Assembly: GCA_026125665.1 (NCBI GenBank) | Contig: JAHCKS010000029.1 | Location: forward strand, 1-54,294 | Length of the DNA: 54,294 nt | Origin: Rubrivivax sp. | GTDB taxonomy: Bacteria; Pseudomonadota; Gammaproteobacteria; Burkholderiales; Burkholderiaceae_C | Direction of reading: 5' to 3' | Part shown: piece after piece, positions 33,058-41,708 of the stretch | Layout: each line of letters starts with the position of its first letter | How positions within the stretch are numbered: position 1 is the first letter of the stretch | Notes under the pieces: generated by a model | Seen by the model: only the letters and a program-made list of their open reading frames with translations | Databases searched by the model: none | Told to the model about the DNA's origin: nothing | Program-made: the position numbers and the translations under genes

Positions 33058-33075
33058 GCTAATATCATAGTGAAT
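33054..33075. promoter_or_regulatory. AT-rich candidate HpaR operator
   Basis: An AT-rich island in GC-rich surroundings. It contains an imperfect dyad with CTA (33059-33061) and TAG (33068-33070) around ATATCA. It overlaps the -10 and predicted transcription start of hpaE, where a MarR-type repressor would be expected to bind. Confidence 0.45.
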
Positions 33076-33110
33076 TCGGCGGCGCCTGCGAAGCCCCACG
33101 AGCCCCTGCC

Positions 33111-34592
33111 ATGCAAGTGCACCACCTGATCGCCGGCAAGCCGGTGCCGAGCGCCGAGAACTTCACCACCGTCAACCCGGCCACGCAGCACGTGCTGGCC
33201 GAGGTGGCGCGCGGCGGCGCCGAGGAAGTGAACGCCGCCGTCGCCGCCGCGAAGGCCGCCTTCCCGGCCTGGGCCGCGAGGCCCGCCACCGAGCGCGCGA
33301 AGATCGTGCGCACGCTGGGCGACCTGATCACCCGCCACGTGCCCGAGCTCAGTCGCACCGAGACGGAAGACACCGGCCAGGTCATCGCGCAGACGGGCCG
33401 GCAACTGGTGCCGCGCGCCGCCGACAACTTCCACTACTTCGCCGAGATGTGCACGCGCGTCGACGGTCACACCTATCCCACGCCGACACACCTGAACTAC
33501 ACGCTTTTCCACCCGGTGGGCGTGTGTGCCCTCATCAGCCCGTGGAACGTGCCGTTCATGACCGCCACCTGGAAGGTGGCACCGTGCCTCGCCTTCGGCA
33601 ACACGGCGGTGCTGAAGATGAGCGAGCTGTCGCCGCTGACCGCGGCGCGGCTGGGTGAGCTGGCGCTCGAGGCGGGCGTGCCGCCGGGCGTGCTCAACGT
33701 CGTGCACGGGTACGGCAAGGAAGCCGGGGAGCCGCTCGTCGCGCACCCCGACGTGCGCGCCATCAGCTTCACCGGCAGCACGGTCACCGGCAACCGCATC
33801 GTGCAGGTGTCCACGCGAGGGGGGCTGAAGAAGTTCAGCATGGAGCTCGGCGGCAAGAGCCCGTTCGTCGTCTTCGACGACGCCGACCTGGCGCGTGCGC
33901 TCGACGCGGCCGTCTTCATGATCTTCAGCAACAACGGCGAGCGCTGCACCGCCGGCAGCCGCATCCTCGTGCAGAAGAGCATCTATGCCGACTTCGCCGC
34001 GAAGTTCGCCGAACGCGCCAGGCGCATCGCGGTCGGCGACCCGCTGGACGAAAAGACGATCATCGGCCCGATGATCAGCCCGCAGCACCTGGCCAAGGTG
34101 AGAAGCTACATCGAGCTCGGGCCGAAGGAGGGTGCGACGATGCTGTGCGGCGGCGTCGAGCGCCCGTCGTACGCACCGGCGCTGCCGGCGTCACTGGCGC
34201 GCGGCAACTTCGTCTGGCCGACGGTCTTCGCCGACGTCGACAACCGCATGAAGATCGCGCAGGACGAGATCTTCGGCCCCGTGGCCTGCCTGATCCCCTT
34301 CGCCGACGAGGCCGAGGCGATCCGGCTCGCCAACGACATCCCCTACGGCCTGTCCAGCTACGTCTGGACCGAGAACCTCGGCCGCGCGCACCGCGTCGCC
34401 GCGGCCATCGAGGCCGGCATGTGCTTCGTCAACAGCCAGAACGTGCGCGATCTGCGCCAACCCTTCGGCGGCACGAAGGCCAGCGGCACCGGGCGCGAGG
34501 GCGGCACCTGGAGCTACGAGGTGTTCCTGGAGCCGAAGAACGTGGCGGTGAGCCTCGGCTCGCACCACATCCCGCACTGGGGGGCGGCGTGA
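33111..34592 (+). CDS. hpaE: 5-carboxymethyl-2-hydroxymuconate semialdehyde dehydrogenase
   Basis: 493 residues, aldehyde dehydrogenase superfamily. The NAD site FTGSTVTG, catalytic Glu in MELGGKSPF, catalytic Cys in NNGERCTAG and EIFGPV are all present. HpaE-typical segments are the N-terminal VHHLIAGKPV and FGGTKASGTGREGG. It oxidises the ring-cleavage semialdehyde of homoprotocatechuate. It is the first gene of the hpa operon under HpaR. Another aldehyde dehydrogenase type would be considered without the hpaDFH context. Confidence 0.95.
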   Translation: MQVHHLIAGKPVPSAENFTTVNPATQHVLAEVARGGAEEVNAAVAAAKAAFPAWAARPATERAKIVRTLGDLITRHVPELSRTETEDTGQVIAQTGRQLVPRAADNFHYFAEMCTRVDGHTYPTPTHLNYTLFHPVGVCALISPWNVPFMTATWKVAPCLAFGNTAVLKMSELSPLTAARLGELALEAGVPPGVLNVVHGYGKEAGEPLVAHPDVRAISFTGSTVTGNRIVQVSTRGGLKKFSMELGGKSPFVVFDDADLARALDAAVFMIFSNNGERCTAGSRILVQKSIYADFAAKFAERARRIAVGDPLDEKTIIGPMISPQHLAKVRSYIELGPKEGATMLCGGVERPSYAPALPASLARGNFVWPTVFADVDNRMKIAQDEIFGPVACLIPFADEAEAIRLANDIPYGLSSYVWTENLGRAHRVAAAIEAGMCFVNSQNVRDLRQPFGGTKASGTGREGGTWSYEVFLEPKNVAVSLGSHHIPHWGAA

Positions 34593-34597
34593 ACGCC

Positions 34598-34650
34598 GCC
34601 CCCCTGCGGGGCGTCATGGGGCCCCTCCCAACCCTCCCCCGAGGGGAGGG
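34598..34650 (+). repeat. Two GC-rich hairpins between hpaE and hpaD (REP-like)
   Basis: Hairpin 1 is CGCCCC (34598-34603) with GGGGCG (34609-34614). Hairpin 2 is CCCTCCCC (34632-34639) with GGGGAGGG (34643-34650), a perfect 8-bp stem with a 3-nt loop. Sequence of this style recurs as intergenic repeats in Burkholderiales genomes. It could attenuate transcription or protect the hpaE mRNA end. Confidence 0.55.
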
Positions 34651-34671
34651 CTCGGCTTGCAGGAGCCAGCC

Positions 34672-35604
34672 ATGGGTCGACTAGCGCTCGCCGCGAAGGT
34701 CACGCACGTGCCGAGCATGTACCTGAGCGAGCTGCCCGGCCCGCGCCAGGGCACACGCCAGGACGCCATCGACGGCCACGTGGAGATCGGCCGCCGCTGC
34801 CGCGCAGAGGGCGTGGACACCATCGTCGTCTTCGACACGCACTGGCTCGTCAACGCCAACTACCACGTCAACTGCGCGCCGCACTTCAAGGGCACGTACA
34901 CGAGCAACGAGCTGCCGCACTTCATCAGCAACCTGGGCTACGAGTTCCCGGGCAACCCGGCGCTCGGCAAGCTGCTGGCGAAGGTGGCGAGCGAGATGGG
35001 CGTGGAGACGCTCGCGCACGACGCGACGACGCTCGGTCCCGAGTACGGCACGCTGGTGCCGATGCGCTACATGAATGCCGACCGCCACTTCAAGGTGGTT
35101 TCGGTGTCGGCGCTGTGCACGTCGCACTACCTGAACGACAGCGCGCGGCTGGGCTGGGCGATGCGTCGCGCCGTCGAGCAGCACTACGACGGCACCGTCG
35201 CGTTCTTCGCCAGCGGCTCGCTCAGCCACCGCTTCGCGCAGAACGGGCTGGCGCCGGAGTTCGCGTTCAGGATCTGGAGCCCGTTCCTCGAGCATCTCGA
35301 CCACGAGGTGGTGAGCATGTGGCGAGAAGGCCAGTGGCGCGACTTCTGCGCGATGCTGCCCGAGTACGCGAGCAAGGGGCATGGCGAAGGCTTCATGCAC
35401 GACACGGCGATGCTGCTCGGTGCGCTCGGCTGGAGCGCCTACGAGGGCCGGGCCGAGGTCGTCACGCCGTACTTCGGCGCCTCGGGCACGGGGCAGATCA
35501 ACGTGGTGTTCCCGGTGACGCCGCAGGACGGCGAAGCGATCCCGGCGCCGATGGCCTCGGCCGCCGAGGGTTACAGGAGCTTCCAGGCCGCCGGCCGGCT
35601 TTGA
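34672..35604 (+). CDS. hpaD: 3,4-dihydroxyphenylacetate 2,3-dioxygenase
   Basis: 310 residues, class III extradiol dioxygenase (LigB fold). Iron ligands are expected in KVTHVPSM (His) and VVFDTHWL, with further His in [10 protein letters not shown] and GSLSHRFAQ. It cleaves homoprotocatechuate at the 2,3 bond. The ATG at 34672 has AGGAG at 34661-34665, 6 nt upstream; an in-frame TTG at 34657 is discounted. It is separated from hpaE by a 79-bp gap with two hairpins and followed by hpaF after 14 bp. Confidence 0.94.
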   Translation: MGRLALAAKVTHVPSMYLSELPGPRQGTRQDAIDGHVEIGRRCRAEGVDTIVVFDTHWLVNANYHVNCAPHFKGTYTSNELPHFISNLGYEFPGNPALGKLLAKVASEMGVETLAHDATTLGPEYGTLVPMRYMNADRHFKVVSVSALCTSHYLNDSARLGWAMRRAVEQHYDGTVAFFASGSLSHRFAQNGLAPEFAFRIWSPFLEHLDHEVVSMWREGQWRDFCAMLPEYASKGHGEGFMHDTAMLLGALGWSAYEGRAEVVTPYFGASGTGQINVVFPVTPQDGEAIPAPMASAAEGYRSFQAAGRL

Positions 35605-35618
35605 GCGGGGACTTCACG

Positions 35619-36098
35619 ATGCCGCATCTCGTCATCCTCTACACGCCGAACCTCGACCGGCCCGCGGCCGAAGGCGGCGCCGACATGACGGCGCTGTGCC
35701 GCGCGCTGGCCGACGTGATGCTGGCGCAGCGCGACGAAGCCGGCGCGCCGGTGTTCCCGCCCGGCGGCACGCGCGTGCTGGCGTACCCGGCGCGGCACTT
35801 CGCGGTGGGCGACGGCGGGGCTGCAGGGCGGGCCGCCGGCGGGACGGGAGAGTACGCGTTCGTCTATCTCAACCTGCGCATGGCGAAGGGGCGCAGCGCG
35901 GCGGTGCACCAGGCGTGCGGGCAGGCGCTCGAGGCCTGCGTCAAGGCGCACTTCGCGCCGCTCTTGGAGCGCGGTCATGTCGGTGTGACGCTGCAGATCG
36001 ACGAAGGGCACGAGGTGTTCGATGCGAAGAACAGCTCGCTGCATCCGTTGTTTGCGAAGAAGCAGGACAGTCACGCGGATGCCGTCAGCCGTTCATAG
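35619..36098 (+). CDS. hpaF: 5-carboxymethyl-2-hydroxymuconate delta-isomerase
   Basis: 159 residues. The N-terminus is [13 protein letters not shown]; removal of Met exposes Pro1, the catalytic base of the tautomerase superfamily. [11 protein letters not shown] and [23 protein letters not shown] are HpaF-type. It is somewhat longer than the roughly 125-residue E. coli enzyme because of a Gly/Ala-rich insertion (about 66-80, [12 protein letters not shown]). It isomerises the dehydrogenated ring-cleavage product before decarboxylation. Confidence 0.9.
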   Translation: MPHLVILYTPNLDRPAAEGGADMTALCRALADVMLAQRDEAGAPVFPPGGTRVLAYPARHFAVGDGGAAGRAAGGTGEYAFVYLNLRMAKGRSAAVHQACGQALEACVKAHFAPLLERGHVGVTLQIDEGHEVFDAKNSSLHPLFAKKQDSHADAVSRS

Positions 36099-36244
36099 GA
36101 TGGTGGCGGGCAAGGCCGCGGGCGGCCGAGCGGCGGGGCTTGGCTGCGGCGGTCGTCTCGCCGCGCGAGCTGGCCGCAGCTGAGCGCCGCACCGGGTCCG
36201 CACAGCCCTTTGCCGCCACTGCTGTCGAAGTGAGCAACACGAAC

Positions 36245-37048
36245 ATGCTCGACCCATCCACCATCACCACCCTGGCCCGCCAGCTCTACGAGGCGCGCAA
36301 GACCCGCACCCAGCTGCGCCACTTCTCGATGCAGCACCCTGGCATGACGGTGGCCGACGGCTACGCCATCCAGCAGGCCTGGGTGAAGCTCGAGCAGGCC
36401 GACGGCCGCCGCATCCGCGGCCGCAAGATCGGCCTCACCTCGCGCGCCATGCAGCAGGCGAGCCAGATCGACGAGCCCGACTACGCGCCGCTGATGGACG
36501 ACATGTTCTTCGCCGGCGGCGGCGACATCCCGCTTGACCGCTTCATCGCCCCGCGCGTCGAGGTCGAGCTTGCGTTCATCCTCGGCAAGCCGCTCGCCGG
36601 GCCCGGCGTCACGCTCTTCGACGTGCTCTCGGCCACCGAGTACGTCAGCCCCGCGGTGGAGATCATCGATGCACGCATCGAGCAGTTCGACCGCGAGACG
36701 AGGGCCATGCGCAAGGTCACCGACACCATCAGCGACTTCGCTGCCAATGCCGGCATCGTGCTGGGCGGCCGGCCGGTGAAGCCGCTGGACGTCGACCTGC
36801 GTTGGGTGGGTGCGCTGCTGCACAAGAACGGTGTCGTCGAGGAGACGGGGCTGGCCGCGGCGGTGCTGAACCACCCGGCCACCGGCGTGGCGTGGCTCGC
36901 CAACAAGATCGCGCCACACGGCGAGCGGCTCGAGGCCGGTGACGTGGTGCTCGCCGGCTCGTTCACGCGGCCGGTGGTGGGCGCGCTGGGCGACAGCTTC
37001 CACGTCGACTACGGGCCGCTCGGCTCGATCTCGTTCCGCTTCGCCTGA
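36245..37048 (+). CDS. hpaH: 2-oxo-hept-3-ene-1,7-dioate hydratase
   Basis: 267 residues, the same length as E. coli HpaH. The metal-dependent hydratase/decarboxylase fold shows [12 protein letters not shown] near 60, [16 protein letters not shown] with the metal-binding acidic residues, and [11 protein letters not shown]. It hydrates the heptenedioate after decarboxylation. The ATG at 36245 gives the family length; a GTG at 36230 is in frame, but neither has a good ribosome site. A 146-bp gap with no recognisable content separates it from hpaF. The decarboxylase HpaG and aldolase HpaI are not in the window. Confidence 0.92.
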   Translation: MLDPSTITTLARQLYEARKTRTQLRHFSMQHPGMTVADGYAIQQAWVKLEQADGRRIRGRKIGLTSRAMQQASQIDEPDYAPLMDDMFFAGGGDIPLDRFIAPRVEVELAFILGKPLAGPGVTLFDVLSATEYVSPAVEIIDARIEQFDRETRAMRKVTDTISDFAANAGIVLGGRPVKPLDVDLRWVGALLHKNGVVEETGLAAAVLNHPATGVAWLANKIAPHGERLEAGDVVLAGSFTRPVVGALGDSFHVDYGPLGSISFRFA

Positions 37049-37062
37049 GCGGGAGGCGCACG

Positions 37063-37986
37063 ATGACGACATTGCGGATCGGCTTCGTCGGCCTGGGCGT
37101 GATGGGCGCGCCGATGGCCGGCCACCTGGCGCGCGCCGGGCACGCGCTCACCGTGCTCGATGCCGACGCCGGGCGCACACGCGCCGTCGCGCAGAAGATC
37201 GGCGGCACGGCCGCACGCACGCCGGCCGAGGTGGCTGCGGCGAGCGACATCGTCGTCACGATGCTGCCCGATGGCCGCGTCGTGCAGCAGGTGGCGCTCG
37301 GCGACGAAGGCCTCGTGCACGGCCTGCGTGCCGGCGCGCTGCTGCTGGACACCTCGTCGGCCGAGCCGTGGCTCACCGAGGCCACGGCCGCGGGCCTTGC
37401 GAAGGCCGGCGCGGCGATGGTCGACGCGCCCGTCTCGGGCGCGGCCTGGGGCGCCGAGGCGGCCGAGCTCGTGTTCATGGTCGGTGGCAGCGACGCCGAC
37501 GTGGCGCGCGTCATGCCACTGCTGAAGCTCATGGGCAAGGCGCAGCACCACCTCGGCGGCCTCGGCGCCGGGCATGCGATGAAGTGCATCAACAACACGA
37601 TCACGTCGATGACCTTTCTCGCCACCGCCGAGGGGCTGGTGACGGGCAAGCGCTACGGCCTCGACCCCGAGGCGATGCTCGCCGTGCTCAACCAGAGCAC
37701 CGGGGGCTCCTGGATCACACAGACGCACTTCACGCAGCGCATCTTCAACCGGGCGTTCGACGACCCGTTCAAGCTCGCGCTGATGCTCAAGGACATCGGC
37801 ATCGCGCTGCAGCTGGCGCGCGACACCGGCACGCCGATGCCGCTCTCCGGCCTCGGCCAGCAGCTGTGGCGCATGGCCGACCGGTCGGCCGGCCCGGGCG
37901 CCAGCGTCAGCGAGCTCGTGCGCTGGGTCGAGAAGGAGAGCGGCACCGAGCTGACTCCGGGGCGCGGCCCGCGGCAGGGCGCCTGA
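37063..37986 (+). CDS. 3-hydroxyisobutyrate-dehydrogenase-like oxidoreductase
   Basis: 307 residues. The Rossmann motif FVGLGVMGAPMAGHLARAGH starts near residue 8. The substrate motif is DAPVSGAAWGAEA, and the catalytic Lys is in KCINNTITSMTF, where family members read K-x2-N-N. It is an NAD(P)-dependent beta-hydroxyacid dehydrogenase; the exact acid is not readable. GGGAGG (37051-37056) precedes the start, 14 bp after hpaH. Its place where hpaI often lies suggests it processes a product of this or another pathway. Confidence 0.85.
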   Translation: MTTLRIGFVGLGVMGAPMAGHLARAGHALTVLDADAGRTRAVAQKIGGTAARTPAEVAAASDIVVTMLPDGRVVQQVALGDEGLVHGLRAGALLLDTSSAEPWLTEATAAGLAKAGAAMVDAPVSGAAWGAEAAELVFMVGGSDADVARVMPLLKLMGKAQHHLGGLGAGHAMKCINNTITSMTFLATAEGLVTGKRYGLDPEAMLAVLNQSTGGSWITQTHFTQRIFNRAFDDPFKLALMLKDIGIALQLARDTGTPMPLSGLGQQLWRMADRSAGPGASVSELVRWVEKESGTELTPGRGPRQGA

Positions 37987-38013
37987 GGGCCGCGCAACCA
38001 GGAGGATCTGGTG

Positions 38014-39465
38014 ATGAGCAGGACGGCCGCCTCAGCTGCCGGCAGCAGCAGCGCCACGATCGTTCAGCGCACGCCGGAAGCGCAGCTGGCGGCGTGGATC
38101 GCCGGCTTCGATGCCGGGGCGCTGCCCGAGCGCGCGTCGTACGTCGCGCGGCGTGTGCTGCTGGCGGTGTGCGGCACCGGCGTCGCCGCGGCGCGCGAGG
38201 ACGGCATCGACGCGCTGCGCCGCTGGCACCTCGGGCGCGGCGGTGCCGGGCAGGCGCATACGCTCGTCTTCGGCGACGCGCTGCCGGCCACTGCCGCGGC
38301 GCAGATCAACGGCACGATGTGCCGCGCGCTCGACTTCTGCGACGCGATGGCGCCGGGGCCGCACTTCGGCAGCGCCGTGTTCCCCGTGGCGTTGGCCACC
38401 GCCGAGCTCGCCGCAATGGAGACCGGCGGGCGCGGGCCGAACGGCGCCGAGTTCCTGGCCGCGGTGGCACTGGGTTGCGAGGTCGGCGCGCGCTTCAACC
38501 TCGAGGAGTCGCAGTACGACGGCTTCGACCCCACCGGCGTGGCGGCCGTGTTCGCCGCCGTGGCCACGGCGGCGCGGCTGCTGCGCCTGAGCGCAAGACA
38601 GGTGCACCACGCGCTCGGCCTCGCCTTCAACCGCTGCGGCGGCAGCTTCCAGAGCAACGTCGACGGCAGCCTCGGCGTGCGGCTCGTGCAGGGCTGGGTG
38701 GCGGCGGCCGGCGTCGAGTGTGCCGAGCTGGCCCGTGCCGGCCTTACCGGGCCCGTGCACTTCCTCGGCGGGGTCTACGGCTACGCGCACCTCTTCGGCC
38801 GCGGCCGGCTCGACCCGACGAGCGTCGTCGCCGATCTCGGCGAGCACTGGCGGCTCGAGCGGATGATGTTCAAGCCCTACCCGAGCTGCGGTGCGACGCA
38901 GGGGCTCACGGCGCTCGTGCTGCAGGCGGCGCGCGAGCTGGGTGTCGGCGCGGCCGAGGTCGAGCGGGTGACGGTGCGCCTGAACCCCTACTGCCACCGC
39001 CTCGTCGGCCAGCCGTTCGGCCGCGGCGCCAACCCGCGCGTCGATGCGCAGTTCAGCGCGCAGTACTGTGCCGCGAACGCGCTGGTGCGCGGCAGCTCGC
39101 AGCTCGCGCACTTCACGCCCGAGGCCGTGGCCGACGCCGCCGTGCAGGCGATGGTCGGTCGCGTGCAGGTGATCGGCGACGCGGCGCTCGACGCGCGTGG
39201 CCACACCGCGGTGGACGTGGCACTCGTCGCGCGCGACGGCCGCCGCCGGGAGCTCTCGCTCGACATCGCGCCCGGCTTTCCCGGCAATCCGCTCGGCGAG
39301 GCCGAACACCAGCGGCGTTTCGACGACTGCATGGCCTACGCGCCATGGCCGCTGGCGCCGGCCGCCGCACGGGCGCTGCGTGAAGGCATCGATGCGCTTG
39401 GAGGCCTGGACGACGCACTCGCGCTGTGGCGGCCGCTGTTCGGTTGCGCACCGCCGTCTCGCTGA
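38014..39465 (+). CDS. MmgE/PrpD-family protein
   Basis: 483 residues. Family features: an N-terminal helical domain (AARRVLLAVCGTG-like region at about 45-57), AAAQINGTMCRALDFCDA, a GCEVGARFN segment, and the lid domain with FKPYPSCGATQG. The family includes 2-methylcitrate dehydratase, cis-aconitate decarboxylase and others; members catalyse dehydration or decarboxylation of polycarboxylates. GGAGG (38001-38005) lies 8 nt before the ATG at 38014, and an in-frame GTG is at 38011. It is the last gene of the hpa transcript, 27 bp after the dehydrogenase. The substrate is unknown. Confidence 0.85.
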   Translation: MSRTAASAAGSSSATIVQRTPEAQLAAWIAGFDAGALPERASYVARRVLLAVCGTGVAAAREDGIDALRRWHLGRGGAGQAHTLVFGDALPATAAAQINGTMCRALDFCDAMAPGPHFGSAVFPVALATAELAAMETGGRGPNGAEFLAAVALGCEVGARFNLEESQYDGFDPTGVAAVFAAVATAARLLRLSARQVHHALGLAFNRCGGSFQSNVDGSLGVRLVQGWVAAAGVECAELARAGLTGPVHFLGGVYGYAHLFGRGRLDPTSVVADLGEHWRLERMMFKPYPSCGATQGLTALVLQAARELGVGAAEVERVTVRLNPYCHRLVGQPFGRGANPRVDAQFSAQYCAANALVRGSSQLAHFTPEAVADAAVQAMVGRVQVIGDAALDARGHTAVDVALVARDGRRRELSLDIAPGFPGNPLGEAEHQRRFDDCMAYAPWPLAPAAARALREGIDALGGLDDALALWRPLFGCAPPSR

Positions 39466-39495
39466 CGTCGGTTCAGGTCGGTCGAGGTCGGGGCG

Positions 39496-39610
39496 CGCCA
39501 AGGACGCCGGGCGGTCGGCTCCGCGAATGTCCTTTTTCGGCGGCCCAGCTTCGCTGGTCCCCCGAATGCATCCTTGATTTCGCTGCGCCGACCACCCGGC
39601 GTCCTTGGCG
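39496..39610. repeat. 24-bp inverted repeat element between convergent genes
   Basis: Arms 39496-39519 and 39587-39610 are inverted copies with one mismatch in 24, enclosing 67 bp. A hairpin CCAGC-TTC-GCTGG (39545-39557) lies within. The element is centred in the 248-bp gap between the convergent MmgE/PrpD and MarC-type genes. A bidirectional terminator, BIME-like repeat or miniature inverted-repeat element would fit; no transposase or target duplication is visible. Confidence 0.8.
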
Positions 39611-39713
39611 GGCACCCGGTTCTGTCTTGGACGGCCGCCACCCCGTCGGCCCGATCGCGCCACCGCGCCGCGACCGCCGCGAGGCCAAGCCCGACAGCGA
39701 ATCGTCAGCCGCG

Positions 39714-40358
39714 TCAGCGCAGCGGCGCCGCCCCCGCCAGCACCGGGAACAGCTTCACCAGCCCGTCGGCCAGCAGCTCCACCGCCATCGCCGCGAGGAT
39801 GAGCCCCATCAGCCGCGTCATCACGTTGATGCCGGTGCGGCCGATGACCTTGGCGATGCGCCCCGAGGCCGACAGCACCGCAAAGGTGATGAGTCCGATG
39901 ACCACGCCGTAGCCGACGAACACCGCCAGCTCCCAGAAGTGGCGCGACTTCTCGGCGTAGATCACCATCGTGGAGATCGTCGCGGGCCCCGTGAGCAGCG
40001 GGATCGCCAGCGGCACCACGGCGATGCTCGCGCCGGCGTCGACCTTCTCCTGCCCCTCCTGCACGTCGGCCGGCTTGCTCTCCGCCGGCTGTGCGTTGAG
40101 CATCGCCAGCGCGCTCATCAGCAGCAGCGTGCCGCCGCCCACCTGGAACGACGCCAGCGAGATGCCGAAGAACTCGATGATGCGCAGCCCCGCCAGCGCC
40201 GACAGCGCGATGACGAGGAACACCGTGGTCGACGTGACGCGGATCGTGCGTGCGCGCTGTGCCGGGCTGAAGCCCTGCGTGAAGTGCAGGAAGAAGGGCA
40301 GCACGCCGATCGGGTTGACGATCGCCAGCAGCGCGATGAGCGGCTTCAGCAGGTCCAC
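39714..40358 (-). CDS. MarC-family integral membrane protein
   Basis: 214 residues with six predicted membrane helices. The family motif AIVNPIGVLPFFLHFT is at 12-27 and VPLAIPLLTGPATIS repeats it in the second half; a charged loop (about 88-108) lies between the halves. The start is GTG at 40358. The function is unsettled; the original link to multiple antibiotic resistance was withdrawn. It is 27 bp downstream of the glycerate kinase and probably the last gene of that operon. Confidence 0.9.
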   Translation of the reverse strand: MDLLKPLIALLAIVNPIGVLPFFLHFTQGFSPAQRARTIRVTSTTVFLVIALSALAGLRIIEFFGISLASFQVGGGTLLLMSALAMLNAQPAESKPADVQEGQEKVDAGASIAVVPLAIPLLTGPATISTMVIYAEKSRHFWELAVFVGYGVVIGLITFAVLSASGRIAKVIGRTGINVMTRLMGLILAAMAVELLADGLVKLFPVLAGAAPLR

Positions 40359-40385
40359 GGCCGGCGAGGCGGGCAGTGCAGGGCG

Positions 40386-41708
40386 CTACAGCACCAGCAG
40401 CGCGCGGAAGTCGTTGACGTTGGTGAACGTGGGCCCCGGCACGACGAGGTCGCCGAGGGCGGCGAAGAACGAGTAGGCGTCGTTGCGGTCCAGGAACTCG
40501 GCCGCCTTCATGCCCTGCGCAGCCGCGCGCGCCAGCGTGTCGGGCGTGACGATGGCGCCGGCGTTGGCCTCGATGCCGTCGATGCCGTCGGTGTCGGCGG
40601 CGAGCACGAAGATGCCGTCGACCCCCTGCAGCGCGATGGCGCAGCCGAGCAGGAACTCGCCGGCGCGGCCGCCGCGGCCCGCGGGCTGGCCCGCGATGCG
40701 CGGCCGCACGGTCACGGTGGTCTCGCCGCCCGAGAGCAGCACGCAGGGCTTCGCAAAGGGCGTGCCGCGGCGCGCCACGGCACGCGCCAGCGCCGCGTGC
40801 ACCTTGCCCACTTCGCGGCTCTCGCCCTCGACCTCGTCGCTGAGCACGTGCGCCTGCAGGCCCGCCGCCCGCGCCAGCCCGGCGGCCGCCTCCAGGCTCT
40901 GCTGCGGCGTGGCGATCATGTGCACCTCGTGGCCGGCAAAGGCCGGCGCGCCGGGCTTCGGCGTCTCGAAGGCGCCGCTCTCCAGCCCCGCGAGCGCGGC
41001 CGCCGGCAGCGACAGCCGGTAACGCCTGCAGATGGCCAGGGCGTCGGCGCAGGTGGTGGGGTCGGGCACCGTCGGGCCGCTCGCGACGACGGCCGGGTCG
41101 TCACCCGGGACGTCGCTGATGAGCAGCGTGACGAGCCTGGCCGGCGCGCACATCGCGGCCAGCCGCCCGCCCTTGATGGCCGACAGGTGCTTGCGCACGC
41201 AGTTCATCTCGTCGATGGCGGCGCCGCTGGCGAGCAGCGCCTTGTTCACGGCCTGCTTGTCCTCCAGCGTCAGGCCGGCCGCCGGCAGCGACAGCAGCGC
41301 GGAGCCGCCGCCGGAAACGAGCGCGACGACGAGGTCGTGGGCCGTGAGCCCGCGCACGAGTTGCGCGATGCGCTCGGCGGCGGCACGGCCGGCCGCGTCG
41401 GGCACCGGGTGCGATGCCTCGACGACCTCGACGCGCCCCGGCCGCGCCTTGTAGGCCGGTGGCACGTGGGCGTAGCGGGTGATGACGAGACCGGAGAGCG
41501 GCGCCTCGGCCGGCCACAGCGCGTCGATCGCCGCGGCCATCGCGCCGCCCGCCTTGCCGGCGCCCACGACGACGGTGCGCCCGCGCGGCGGCGGCGGCGG
41601 GAGCCAGCGCGCCAGGTTGTGCGACGGCAGGGCGCGCTCGACCGCGCGGTCGTACAGCGCCCGCAGGAAGCGGCGCGGTTCGGCGTGCGGGTCGGGCACC
41701 GCGCTCAC
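40386..41708 (-). CDS. ttuD: Glycerate 2-kinase (GckA/TtuD type)
   Basis: 440 residues. It has the N-terminal DUF4147-type nucleotide domain (VVVGAGKAGGAMA near 48; VSGGGSALLSLPAAG near 140) and the C-terminal MOFRL domain (LLSGGETTVTV near 335; FVLAADTDGIDG near 388). It phosphorylates D-glycerate to 2-phosphoglycerate. The GTG at 41708 overlaps the glxR stop by 4 bp (GTGA). With hyi and glxR it forms the glycerate branch of glyoxylate use. The older name hydroxypyruvate reductase for TtuD-like proteins is less likely to be correct. Confidence 0.92.
   Translation of the reverse strand: MSAVPDPHAEPRRFLRALYDRAVERALPSHNLARWLPPPPPRGRTVVVGAGKAGGAMAAAIDALWPAEAPLSGLVITRYAHVPPAYKARPGRVEVVEASHPVPDAAGRAAAERIAQLVRGLTAHDLVVALVSGGGSALLSLPAAGLTLEDKQAVNKALLASGAAIDEMNCVRKHLSAIKGGRLAAMCAPARLVTLLISDVPGDDPAVVASGPTVPDPTTCADALAICRRYRLSLPAAALAGLESGAFETPKPGAPAFAGHEVHMIATPQQSLEAAAGLARAAGLQAHVLSDEVEGESREVGKVHAALARAVARRGTPFAKPCVLLSGGETTVTVRPRIAGQPAGRGGRAGEFLLGCAIALQGVDGIFVLAADTDGIDGIEANAGAIVTPDTLARAAAQGMKAAEFLDRNDAYSFFAALGDLVVPGPTFTNVNDFRALLVL

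Noticed and set aside
40386-41708. Calling the TtuD-like gene hydroxypyruvate reductase
   Set aside because: It has the DUF4147/MOFRL glycerate-kinase architecture and lacks a Rossmann dehydrogenase motif; the kinase role fits the hyi-glxR context.
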